DNA from: an uncultured Butyrivibrio sp.
Lineage (GTDB): Bacteria > Bacillota > Clostridia > Lachnospirales > Lachnospiraceae
DNA: 40,680 nt
Direction of reading: 5' to 3'
Assembly: GCA_946546925.1 (NCBI GenBank)
Contig: CAMNOS010000008.1
Coordinates: 1-40,680 of the forward strand
Shown here: one piece after another, positions 33,546 through 40,680 of the stretch
Position numbering within the stretch: the stretch's first letter is position 1
How the letters are laid out: each line of letters begins with the position of its first letter
Notes under the pieces: model-generated
Databases searched by the model: none
Told to the model about the DNA's origin: nothing
What the model saw: only the letters and a program-made list of their open reading frames with translations
Position numbers and translations under genes: made by a program

Positions 33546-35021
33546 ATGACAAAAGTATATGGTGTATTTCTAGCTGTAGTACTGACATTCACAACGCTTG
33601 TAGGCTGCGGAACAGGAGCTAAAACATCAGCTGATGAATCTGTTGTCAAAGAACAGGAAAGCGGGCAGATAAATACCAAAGCTGATTTAAAGTCTGATGT
33701 CAAAGAACATAATATTCCCCCCGCAGATACTCCGGAGGCAAATCCTCTAAAGGGACTTGTCCCCTTTGCCGAAGCCACGTCATTTCCTCATACAATGGAG
33801 TGGTTCTATATAGCGGTAAATGAGGTTGAGACTAAAGAGGGTGTCTATGACTGGACAACACTTGAGAGGTACCTTGAGCCAATTGCCCAAAGAGGTCATC
33901 AGGCAGTTCTGAGGTTTTACTACGACTACCCCGGAGAAAAATCGGGTGTTCCGCAGTATCTGATAGATAAATACGGCCTTGAGATGAGACCCTACAACGA
34001 GCCGGATGACCTTGGAGGATCAGGACTGTCCCCTGATTATTCCAATGCTGACTTCAGAAAATCCATGCAGAACTTTATTGCTGCTTTCGGCGCAGAATAT
34101 GACGGCGATCCCAGGATCGGTTTCATTACAGAAGGGCTGCTTGGATTCTGGGGAGAGTGGCACAACTGGCCATTCGATGAGGATACATCTGACGGAAAGC
34201 CCAATTGGAGTATTCCGACACAGGTGTATACTGAAGTATATGAAGCTTTTGATAATGCATTTGATATCACACAGCTTTTAGTCAGGGAGCCTAAGCCGGG
34301 AACAGACAATGCATCCTTTGGCACCGGATTTCACGATGACTCTTTTGCATATGAAACTCTTTCGGTGGATGCCGGCGGACAGGACTATAGCTTTATGCAG
34401 AAACTTAAGGATCAGGGGGTAGCGGATGCCTGGCAGAGAGGATGTATAGGAGGAGAAGTATATCCGCCCATTCAGAAAAAAGTATTCAGAGATACTCTGA
34501 CAGGAATATTTGGAGAGAAGGTCCAGAACTGGAATAAATGCGTAGGCGAAACCCACGTAAGCTGGCTCTTATGCGATGAGATAAAAGAGTACCGGGGAGC
34601 AGCCAGAGAAAATGCAATAAGGGCATCAAAAGGGATGGGATATGACCTTCAGGTTACAAGGGCCTTTTACAGCGATGCAGTGGACATGAATCTGCCTCTT
34701 TCCGTTAAGGTTGAGATAAAGAATAACGGAGTCGCCCCTTTTTACTATGATCATCGCACATGGCCTGTGATGATAGGCATAAAAAAGGGCGATAACATCA
34801 TCAAAGACTGGGAGATGGACTGGGATCTTCCCGAAGTTAGAGCTGATCAGAAACCGGTAGTGTTCGAGGCAGCAATAGACAGGCACGGACTCGACGCAGG
34901 CACCTACACTCTCTGCATCAAAGTTAAAAACCCTCTTGAGGGTGGGTGCCTTTTTCACTTCGCCAATAAAGCAGAGGCATCAGACGGGTGGCTGAGTCTT
35001 GGCAGATTTGAGGTCAGGTGA
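33546..35021 (+). CDS. DUF4832/DUF4874-type extracellular lipoprotein
   Basis: This 491-residue lipoprotein has lipobox LVGC, cysteine at residue 21, and a linker to about residue 58. The body starts NPLKGLVPF, followed by MEWFYIAVNEVETKEGVYDWTTLERYLE and AVLRFYYDYP, which recalls a glycoside-hydrolase-like TIM barrel (DUF4874). Next come EGLLGFWGEWHNWP, with possible catalytic acids, and a C-terminal beta-sandwich (DUF4832; VKVEIKNNGVAPFYYD, GTYTLCIKVKNP). It is probably a cell-surface carbohydrate-active or carbohydrate-binding protein, but no activity is proven for the family. TGGAG precedes the ATG by eight bases. Confidence 0.8.
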   Translation: MTKVYGVFLAVVLTFTTLVGCGTGAKTSADESVVKEQESGQINTKADLKSDVKEHNIPPADTPEANPLKGLVPFAEATSFPHTMEWFYIAVNEVETKEGVYDWTTLERYLEPIAQRGHQAVLRFYYDYPGEKSGVPQYLIDKYGLEMRPYNEPDDLGGSGLSPDYSNADFRKSMQNFIAAFGAEYDGDPRIGFITEGLLGFWGEWHNWPFDEDTSDGKPNWSIPTQVYTEVYEAFDNAFDITQLLVREPKPGTDNASFGTGFHDDSFAYETLSVDAGGQDYSFMQKLKDQGVADAWQRGCIGGEVYPPIQKKVFRDTLTGIFGEKVQNWNKCVGETHVSWLLCDEIKEYRGAARENAIRASKGMGYDLQVTRAFYSDAVDMNLPLSVKVEIKNNGVAPFYYDHRTWPVMIGIKKGDNIIKDWEMDWDLPEVRADQKPVVFEAAIDRHGLDAGTYTLCIKVKNPLEGGCLFHFANKAEASDGWLSLGRFEVR

Positions 35022-35134
35022 GCAGGATGTAAACAGTAACTTAAATCTTTATAAAAAGACGATATTGCAAAAAGAAATGTATTAAAATAGAAATGAGGCG
35101 CAGTCGAGATGTTTCTTTCAAAAGAGGGTATCAT

Positions 35135-37447
35135 ATGCCGAAAAAAACTGACAGGAGAAAGATTACTGAAACAACAAGTGCACTTCTTATTATGTCTTCG
35201 TTTCTGACGCTGGCAATACTTGTGCTTGGGATCATTCTTGTAAAGAGGTCCAATGAGCAGATGAAATATCATATCGATGCAAGACTTATGGATATCACTG
35301 AGACTGCGGCAGATATGATCGACGGAGATGAGTATCAGAAGATCACCAAAGGCAGTTTTGGCACACCGGAGTATCAGAGGATTTACGATATTCTGTCGTA
35401 TTTCCAGTCCAATATTGACCTTGAGTTTATTTACTGCATTGATATCCATGATGACGGCACATTTACTTTTTCAATCGATCCTGCGCCGGTGGATGCTGCT
35501 GAGTACGGAGAAACAGTTACGGTGACAGATGCACTGATAAATGCGAGTAAGGGGATTTCTGATGTGGATGATGTTCCCTATGAGGATGCCTGGGGGAGAT
35601 TCTACAGTGCTTATTCCCCCATCTATAATTCCCAAGATGAAGTTGTAGGAGTTGTTGCCTGTGACTTTTCCTCCAAGTACTACGACAGGCAGCTCAACAG
35701 AAATATCAAGATAATTGTAGGAGGGCTGATTGCAAGCTTCCTTATCGGAATTGCCATAATTGCCACATATTCAGTCAAAATAAAGAAAAGAGAAGAGCTG
35801 GACAGGATAAATGTCCAGGCGGCCAAGATGATAAGTGCCCTGGCTTCTGATTATTGGAGCGTGTACTACGTTGACCTGGATAACGACAGAGGTGTCTGCT
35901 ACAGTGCCCATGCCAAGATTGACGACGGACTTAAAGAGGGCCAGGAGTTTAATTATGCTCAGACTTTCAGGGAATATGCCGAGCGATATGTGACAGAAGA
36001 GTACAAGAAGGGATTCCTTGAGTTTGTAAATGCTGATTCTGTCAGGAACAATTTGGAGCACGAAGCCATTATCGCATACAGGTATCTTGTTCACAGAAAC
36101 AACCAGGACTCCTATGAAATGCTCCGCATGGCAGGAGTAAGAAGGCCTGAGGACAGGGATGATCATATAGTTCACGCTGTTGGTGTGGGCTTTTCTGACG
36201 TGGATCTGGAGACGAGGCAGACTCTGGAACAGAGACAGGCTCTCATCGATGCCCTAAAGCTTGCGGAAGAGGCCAGCATGGCCAAGACAAGGTTCCTGTC
36301 AAATATGAGCCATGAGATCCGTACTCCCATGAATGCCATCATAGGCTTTGACAGACTTGCCCTTGAGGAAGAAGGAGTGCCGGATCAGGTAAGGGAGTAT
36401 CTTGAGAATATCGGAAGCAGCACCGAGCATCTCCTTGGACTTATCAATGATATCCTGGACATGTCCCGCATCGAGTCCGGGAAGATGATAATAAAAAACG
36501 AGGAGTTTTCGATCCTGGGTCTCATAGAGACCATCAATACAATGATAGAGGGTCACTGCAGCGACAAGAACATCACCTATAAATGCGTCAGAGAGGGAGA
36601 TATAGGTGAGTATTATATGGGCGATGATGTAAGGCTCAGAGAGATACTCATCAACATCCTCAGTAATTCCGTCAAATACACAGATGAAGGCGGAAAGATC
36701 AGCTTCACGATCAGGCGGACGGCACTTTTCGACAAGAGGGCAACAATTCTTTTCATTATAAAAGACAACGGAATCGGAATGGATAAGGATTTCCTTCCGA
36801 AGATATTTGATTCTTTTTCACAGGAGAATGTTACTCACCTTAACAAATACGGAAGCACCGGCCTTGGGATGGCTATTACCAAGAATCTTATTGATATCAT
36901 GAACGGCAAGATAAGGGTTGAGAGTCAGAAGGGAGAAGGTACCACCACCTTTATCACACTTACATTCGAAATGTCGGAGCACAGGGAAGAAGAGAGGGCA
37001 ATAAGAGGAAACAGCGAAGAATCTAAAAATGCAGCAGAGGAGTTTTCTTTTAAGGGAAAGAGAATCCTTATTGCCGAGGATATGGACATAAATGCCAGGA
37101 TACTTATGAAGATACTTGAGCAGAAAGAGATAATCGCAGACAGGGCAGAGGACGGAAAGAAAGCCCTGGATCTTTTTGCCGCATCGACTCTTTATTACTA
37201 CGACGCAGTTCTCATGGATATGAGAATGCCTGTGATGGACGGGCTTGAGGCTACTGCCGCTATCAGGGCACTTGGGAGGGAGGATGCCGAAAAGGTGCCG
37301 GTGATTGCCCTTACCGCCAATGCCTTTGAGGAAGATGTGGAGAGGAGCCTGCAGGCGGGGCTCAACGCACACCTCAGTAAACCGCTTGAACCGCAGAAGC
37401 TTTTCGATACGCTTGAGAAACTCATGAGAGAGAATATCAGGGGATAA
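35135..37447 (+). CDS. Membrane hybrid sensor histidine kinase / receiver
   Basis: This 770-residue protein has a membrane helix (about 15-37), an extracellular sensor of about 150 residues (dCache/Cache-like), a second helix (about 191-214) and a cytoplasmic PAS-like segment (about 225-355). Then come HisKA with phospho-acceptor H393 in SNMSHEIRTPMN, HATPase (N-box NILSNSVKYTD, DNGIGM, GSTGLGMA) and a C-terminal receiver with D695 in VLMDMRMPVMDG. No DNA-binding output domain is present, so a phosphotransfer protein or separate regulator is needed. The ATG at 35135 is chosen because GAGGG lies five bases upstream; the in-frame ATG at 35093 has no ribosome site. It lies 11 bases before the permease-kinase fusion gene. 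Confidence 0.92.
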   Translation: MPKKTDRRKITETTSALLIMSSFLTLAILVLGIILVKRSNEQMKYHIDARLMDITETAADMIDGDEYQKITKGSFGTPEYQRIYDILSYFQSNIDLEFIYCIDIHDDGTFTFSIDPAPVDAAEYGETVTVTDALINASKGISDVDDVPYEDAWGRFYSAYSPIYNSQDEVVGVVACDFSSKYYDRQLNRNIKIIVGGLIASFLIGIAIIATYSVKIKKREELDRINVQAAKMISALASDYWSVYYVDLDNDRGVCYSAHAKIDDGLKEGQEFNYAQTFREYAERYVTEEYKKGFLEFVNADSVRNNLEHEAIIAYRYLVHRNNQDSYEMLRMAGVRRPEDRDDHIVHAVGVGFSDVDLETRQTLEQRQALIDALKLAEEASMAKTRFLSNMSHEIRTPMNAIIGFDRLALEEEGVPDQVREYLENIGSSTEHLLGLINDILDMSRIESGKMIIKNEEFSILGLIETINTMIEGHCSDKNITYKCVREGDIGEYYMGDDVRLREILINILSNSVKYTDEGGKISFTIRRTALFDKRATILFIIKDNGIGMDKDFLPKIFDSFSQENVTHLNKYGSTGLGMAITKNLIDIMNGKIRVESQKGEGTTTFITLTFEMSEHREEERAIRGNSEESKNAAEEFSFKGKRILIAEDMDINARILMKILEQKEIIADRAEDGKKALDLFAASTLYYYDAVLMDMRMPVMDGLEATAAIRALGREDAEKVPVIALTANAFEEDVERSLQAGLNAHLSKPLEPQKLFDTLEKLMRENIRG

Positions 37448-37458
37448 AAGGAGCAGCA

Positions 37459-40386
37459 ATGGATAAAGGAAATGTTTCAGGAAGCAAACATAAGCTTGAG
37501 AGATATCTTTTGCCCATAAATGTCTGGGCGTTGTCTTTTGGATGCGCTGTTGGCTGGGGGGCATTTGTGATGCCCGGCACAACATTTCTTCCCACGGCCG
37601 GTCCGATAGGAACCAGCTTTGGAATGATACTTGGCGCTTTTGTCATGTTCATCATAGGGATCAATTACCACTATCTGATGAACAAGTTTCAGGACTCCGG
37701 CGGAACTCTGACCTATACCGTAAAGACATTCGGATATGATCACGGGTTTATGAGTGCCTGGTTTCTGATCCTTGTTTACATTGCGATAATCTGGGCCAAT
37801 GCCACTGCACTCGCGCTTATCAGTAAGAACCTGTTCGGAAAGACCTTCCAGTTTGGATTCTATTACCAGATACTTGGTTATGACGTTTACTATGGAGAAG
37901 TGCTTCTTTCGGTGGGAGCGATCCTGATCTGCGGTATTCTCTGCATAAAGAGCAAGAGCGCTGCAGCCTGGGCACAGACTGTACTTGCATTTGTGCTTAT
38001 AATCGGTATAGTGATCGTGACAGTGGGGGTGGCAGTAAAGAGTCCACAGCCCCACAGCCTTCCGGAGCCTGTGTTCGCAACAGGAAAGGGCAATCCTCTA
38101 AGGCAGTTCTTTTCCATAATCGCTCTGTCTCCCTGGGCTTATGTAGGATTTGAATCTATATCAAACTCTGCTTCCGGGTTCAGGTTTTCAGCCAAAAAAG
38201 CACTGCCCATAATGACAGCTGCTCTTCTTGCGGCAGTTGTTGCTTACGTCGCCCTGGCGCAGATTGCGGTTGCCATAATACCCTCAGGGTTTTCCAACTG
38301 GGAAGACTACATTGGAAAGCTTGGAAGCCTTGAGGGTCTTGAGGGACTTCCCACTTTCAATGTGGCACATATGGCCATGGGCAATATGGGACTTCACATA
38401 CTCGGGACTGCGGCACTTGCCGGAATGCTGACAGGACTTATTGGCAATTTCATCGCAGCCAGCAGACTTCTTCTTGGCATGGCTGACGACGGCATGCTGC
38501 CGAGATGGTTTGGAAAACTCAATAAGGATAATACACCTCAGAACGCAATGATCTTTCTTATGGGAATCTCAATTCTCATACCTCTTCTTGGAAGAACTGC
38601 CATTGGATGGGTTGTGGATGTGAACACTATAGGTGCAGTCATTGCCTATGCATATACGTCAGCTGACGCTTTTGTCAATGCCAGAAAGGATGGGAATAAA
38701 GAGGTACAGGTCACAGGAATTACAGGTCTTGTCATGTCGCTGTTCTTTTTCCTGTATTTTATGCTCTGGTTCTCAAACGGAATGAGTACCGAGAGTTATC
38801 TCATCCTGGCAAGCTGGAGCATTTTGGGATTTCTCTATTTTCGTATTGTCTTTGAAAATGACACCAGGAAGCGTTTTGGAAAGTCCACGATCGTATGGAT
38901 AGTTCTTTTGTTCCTCATCTTTTTAACATCACTTCTCTGGGTTAAAAGAGCTACAGATGAGATGACTGTTGAAGTTGTAAACAACATAAGCAGTTTTTAC
39001 GAAAGTCAGAATATTGATAAGAGCGCAGAGACCATCAGACTGACAGGGAGCTATATACAGACACAGCTTGAGAGCGTCGACAGGAGACTGACAAGAAACA
39101 GCATCGTTCAGATGAGCCTGAATATGATCTCCCTCATCATAATGTTCAGCATCTATTCCATCATGTCTAAGAGGGAGAAAGCGGCTGAAGTAGAGACAAT
39201 AAAGGCCAATGAGAGGAGCAGGGCCAAGACTGTCTTTCTCTCCAACATGTCTCATGACATCAGAACTCCCATGAATGCCATCATCGGGTATGTGAACCTG
39301 GCCGAGGAAGAAAACGTTACCAAGGAAGAGCTTCAGGATTATATTCAGAAGATTAAGGGATCAAGCAACCATCTGCTGGCCCTTATCAACGACGTCCTTG
39401 AGATGAGCCGGATAGAGAGCGGCAAGATTGAACTTGAGCCGGTTCCCGTGGACCTTAAGGATGTCTTTAACGGGCTTAAGAATCTCTTTGTCACACAGAT
39501 GTCAGAAAAGAGGATTGAATTTGTGGTGGACAGCAAAGAGATCAGGGACAGCTATGTATACTGCGATAAGAACAGACTGAACAGGATACTTCTCAATCTT
39601 GTGAGCAACGCCTACAAGTTCACTCCTGAGGGCGGTACGGTCAAAGTTATTGCAAAAGAAATGCATTCTGTTGGGGATGATAAGAATATATATGAGATCA
39701 GAGTTTCAGACAGCGGGATTGGCATGTCCAAGGAATTTGCTGCAAAGGTTTTTGAGGCCTTTGAGAGGGAGAAGACAGCCACGGTGAGCGGCATTCAGGG
39801 CACCGGTCTTGGCATGAGCATCGTAAAGAATCTGGTTGAGATGATGGATGGAGACATCAGAGTCAGAACAGAACAGGGTAAGGGAACAGAGTTTATTGTC
39901 ACAATTAAACTTGATCCCATGAGCCCTGAAGATCTGGAGAAGCTTCAAAAGCAGAAGATGCAGGACAAAGAAAAGAAGAGTGCAGAAGCTGACTTTAGCG
40001 GCAAACGAATACTTCTTGTAGATGATGTCATGGTCAACCGGCAGATCGCCAAAAAACTCCTTGAAAGGAGCGGCTTTACGGTGGAAGAAGCAGATGACGG
40101 AAATAAAGCTGTTGGCATGATAGAAGCAGTATCGCCTGGATATTATGACCTGGTTCTCATGGACATACAGATGCCTGTGATGGATGGGTATGAGGCCACA
40201 AGAGTGATCAGGAATATGCCTGATAAACGCAGGGCAAGCCTGCCAATTATTGCAATGACAGCCAACGCATTCTCAGAGGATATTAAGAAGGCGTCGGAGG
40301 CAGGAATGAACGGACATATTGCAAAACCAATCGACGTAAAAGCTATGCTTGAGGTTCTCTCGGATATCCTGTATGGTAAATACTGA
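37459..40386 (+). CDS. APC amino-acid permease fused to histidine kinase and receiver
   Basis: In this 975-residue fusion, residues 1-465 look like a complete APC-superfamily permease of about 12 helices: GCAVGWGAFVMPG at helix 1, WAYVGFESISNSASGF at helix 6, and SRLLLGMADDGMLPRWFGKLN in the long inner loop. Two further helices (about 477-495 and 552-569) flank a short outer segment of about 55 residues. Then come HisKA with H599 (SNMSHDIRTPMN), HATPase (NLVSNAYKFTP, DSGIGM, GTGLGMS) and a receiver with D902 (VLMDIQMPVMDG). AGGAG precedes the ATG. It is probably a sensor that uses substrate transport or binding as its input. It forms an operon with the kinase upstream. Confidence 0.93.
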   Translation: MDKGNVSGSKHKLERYLLPINVWALSFGCAVGWGAFVMPGTTFLPTAGPIGTSFGMILGAFVMFIIGINYHYLMNKFQDSGGTLTYTVKTFGYDHGFMSAWFLILVYIAIIWANATALALISKNLFGKTFQFGFYYQILGYDVYYGEVLLSVGAILICGILCIKSKSAAAWAQTVLAFVLIIGIVIVTVGVAVKSPQPHSLPEPVFATGKGNPLRQFFSIIALSPWAYVGFESISNSASGFRFSAKKALPIMTAALLAAVVAYVALAQIAVAIIPSGFSNWEDYIGKLGSLEGLEGLPTFNVAHMAMGNMGLHILGTAALAGMLTGLIGNFIAASRLLLGMADDGMLPRWFGKLNKDNTPQNAMIFLMGISILIPLLGRTAIGWVVDVNTIGAVIAYAYTSADAFVNARKDGNKEVQVTGITGLVMSLFFFLYFMLWFSNGMSTESYLILASWSILGFLYFRIVFENDTRKRFGKSTIVWIVLLFLIFLTSLLWVKRATDEMTVEVVNNISSFYESQNIDKSAETIRLTGSYIQTQLESVDRRLTRNSIVQMSLNMISLIIMFSIYSIMSKREKAAEVETIKANERSRAKTVFLSNMSHDIRTPMNAIIGYVNLAEEENVTKEELQDYIQKIKGSSNHLLALINDVLEMSRIESGKIELEPVPVDLKDVFNGLKNLFVTQMSEKRIEFVVDSKEIRDSYVYCDKNRLNRILLNLVSNAYKFTPEGGTVKVIAKEMHSVGDDKNIYEIRVSDSGIGMSKEFAAKVFEAFEREKTATVSGIQGTGLGMSIVKNLVEMMDGDIRVRTEQGKGTEFIVTIKLDPMSPEDLEKLQKQKMQDKEKKSAEADFSGKRILLVDDVMVNRQIAKKLLERSGFTVEEADDGNKAVGMIEAVSPGYYDLVLMDIQMPVMDGYEATRVIRNMPDKRRASLPIIAMTANAFSEDIKKASEAGMNGHIAKPIDVKAMLEVLSDILYGKY

Positions 40387-40585
40387 TGAAACGACTGTCG
40401 ATTATGTTAAAGCCAGCCTCTTCATGTGGGTTGTGCTTGCAGAGGGTGGTCCGTTCCATGCCAGAGGACATTTTGAGGAGTATCATGACAGGCTGATAAG
40501 GACCGGAAGGCAGGAGGCGGCTGATGCGCTTGCCCGGAAGGAGGAATCCTACAAGCCTGTAACTAAGCGAAATGAAGAACAATAA
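40373..40585 (+). CDS. Small protein of unknown function between kinase and transporter genes
   Basis: This 70-residue open frame overlaps the end of the kinase gene by 14 bases and the start of the ChrA-family gene by 14 bases. Codon choice matches the neighbours, and the translation looks protein-like, with VDYVKASLFMWVVLAEGGPFH and a charged helix with EEYHDRLIRTGRQEAADALARKEE. No ribosome site precedes the ATG at 40373, so translation would depend on coupling. I do not recognise the family. A different 36-residue frame starting at 40386 is less convincing. Confidence 0.55.
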   Translation: MVNTDETTVDYVKASLFMWVVLAEGGPFHARGHFEEYHDRLIRTGRQEAADALARKEESYKPVTKRNEEQ

Positions 40586-40680
40586 GTTAGTTGTACTTTT
40601 CTATGAAACACTGAAAATCAGTGCGTTTACATTTGGAGGGGGATTTGTGATAATCCCCCTCTTAAGGCGCAAATTTGTAG
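40572..40680 (+). CDS. Chromate transporter (ChrA/CHR family), N-terminal part
   Basis: The 36 codons from the ATG at 40572 to the window end give a product with FYETLKISAFTFGGGFVIIPLLRR. This is the characteristic start of CHR-family transporters (FxxxLKIGxxTFGGG followed by IPLL). In Firmicutes these are often short half-length proteins encoded in pairs; the rest lies beyond the window. The natural substrate of most CHR proteins is uncertain despite the name. The start is preceded by only a weak ribosome site and overlaps the small gene before it. Confidence 0.8.
   Translation, partial: MKNNKLVVLFYETLKISAFTFGGGFVIIPLLRRKFV

Noticed and set aside
34926-34955. Hairpin ACCCTC/GAGGGT followed by a T-run inside the lipoprotein gene.
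   Set aside because: The stem is only six bases, the T-run starts several bases after it, and it lies in conserved coding sequence.
36818-37585. 255-codon open frame opposite the first kinase gene.
   Set aside because: Opposite conserved HATPase and receiver domains, Cys/His/Leu-rich product without family match; antisense shadow.

Overview
The window reads as chromosomal DNA of a low-to-medium GC Gram-positive anaerobe of the Lachnospiraceae, most like Butyrivibrio or a near relative. This rests on the clostridial-type division cluster, AGGAGG ribosome sites, TTGACA/TATAAT promoters, lipoprotein-type binding proteins, a SulP/STAS transporter and paired hybrid histidine kinases. The genus is an inference. 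Every gene except the first partial one is on the + strand.

Layout. (1) 1-1983: a divergent pair, a partial Y-family DNA polymerase on the - strand with an SOS (LexA) box inside its promoter, and a DUF853/HerA-type ATPase ended by a terminator. (2) 1984-12740: a compact division and cell wall cluster, mraZ-rsmH-ftsL-PBP-mraY-murD-ftsW-ftsQ-ftsZ, then nrdR. mraZ is preceded by a 10-bp-phased GTGG operator array that runs into its own GTG start. nrdR carries two NrdR-box-like sites 32 bp apart. ftsA, murG and the clostridial spoIIGA-sigE-sigG block are absent. (3) 12748-17777: a first peptide/nickel-type ABC importer operon (binding protein, two permeases, two ATPases). (4) 17813-18394: a monocistronic small protein of unknown function with its own promoter and terminator. 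(5) 18513-24114: a translationally coupled four-gene cassette, YfhO-type membrane protein, CotH-type kinase, VTC polyphosphate-polymerase domain protein and DUF4956 membrane protein. This is the best candidate here for a poorly described multi-protein system, probably building or modifying something at the cell surface. (6) 24115-24903: an 800-base gene-free stretch with several strong hairpins and a structured leader that looks like an attenuator. (7) 24904-31024: a second, complete Opp-type importer whose binding-protein gene comes last, with its own promoter covered by a perfect 11-bp dyad and strongly biased codon use. (8) 31049-32810: a SulP anion transporter. (9) 32991-33453: a 463-base AT-rich element bounded by 60-base inverted repeats (52/60 identical), which looks like a MITE. 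(10) 33546-40680: a DUF4832-type lipoprotein, a conventional hybrid histidine kinase, an unusual fusion of a complete APC amino-acid permease with a histidine kinase and receiver, a small unknown protein, and the start of a ChrA-family transporter.

Taken together, region 2 makes and assembles the septum and peptidoglycan precursors, regions 3 and 7 import peptides or related solutes, and regions 5 and 8-10 concern the envelope, ion transport and sensing. No tRNA, rRNA, CRISPR array or prophage was seen.
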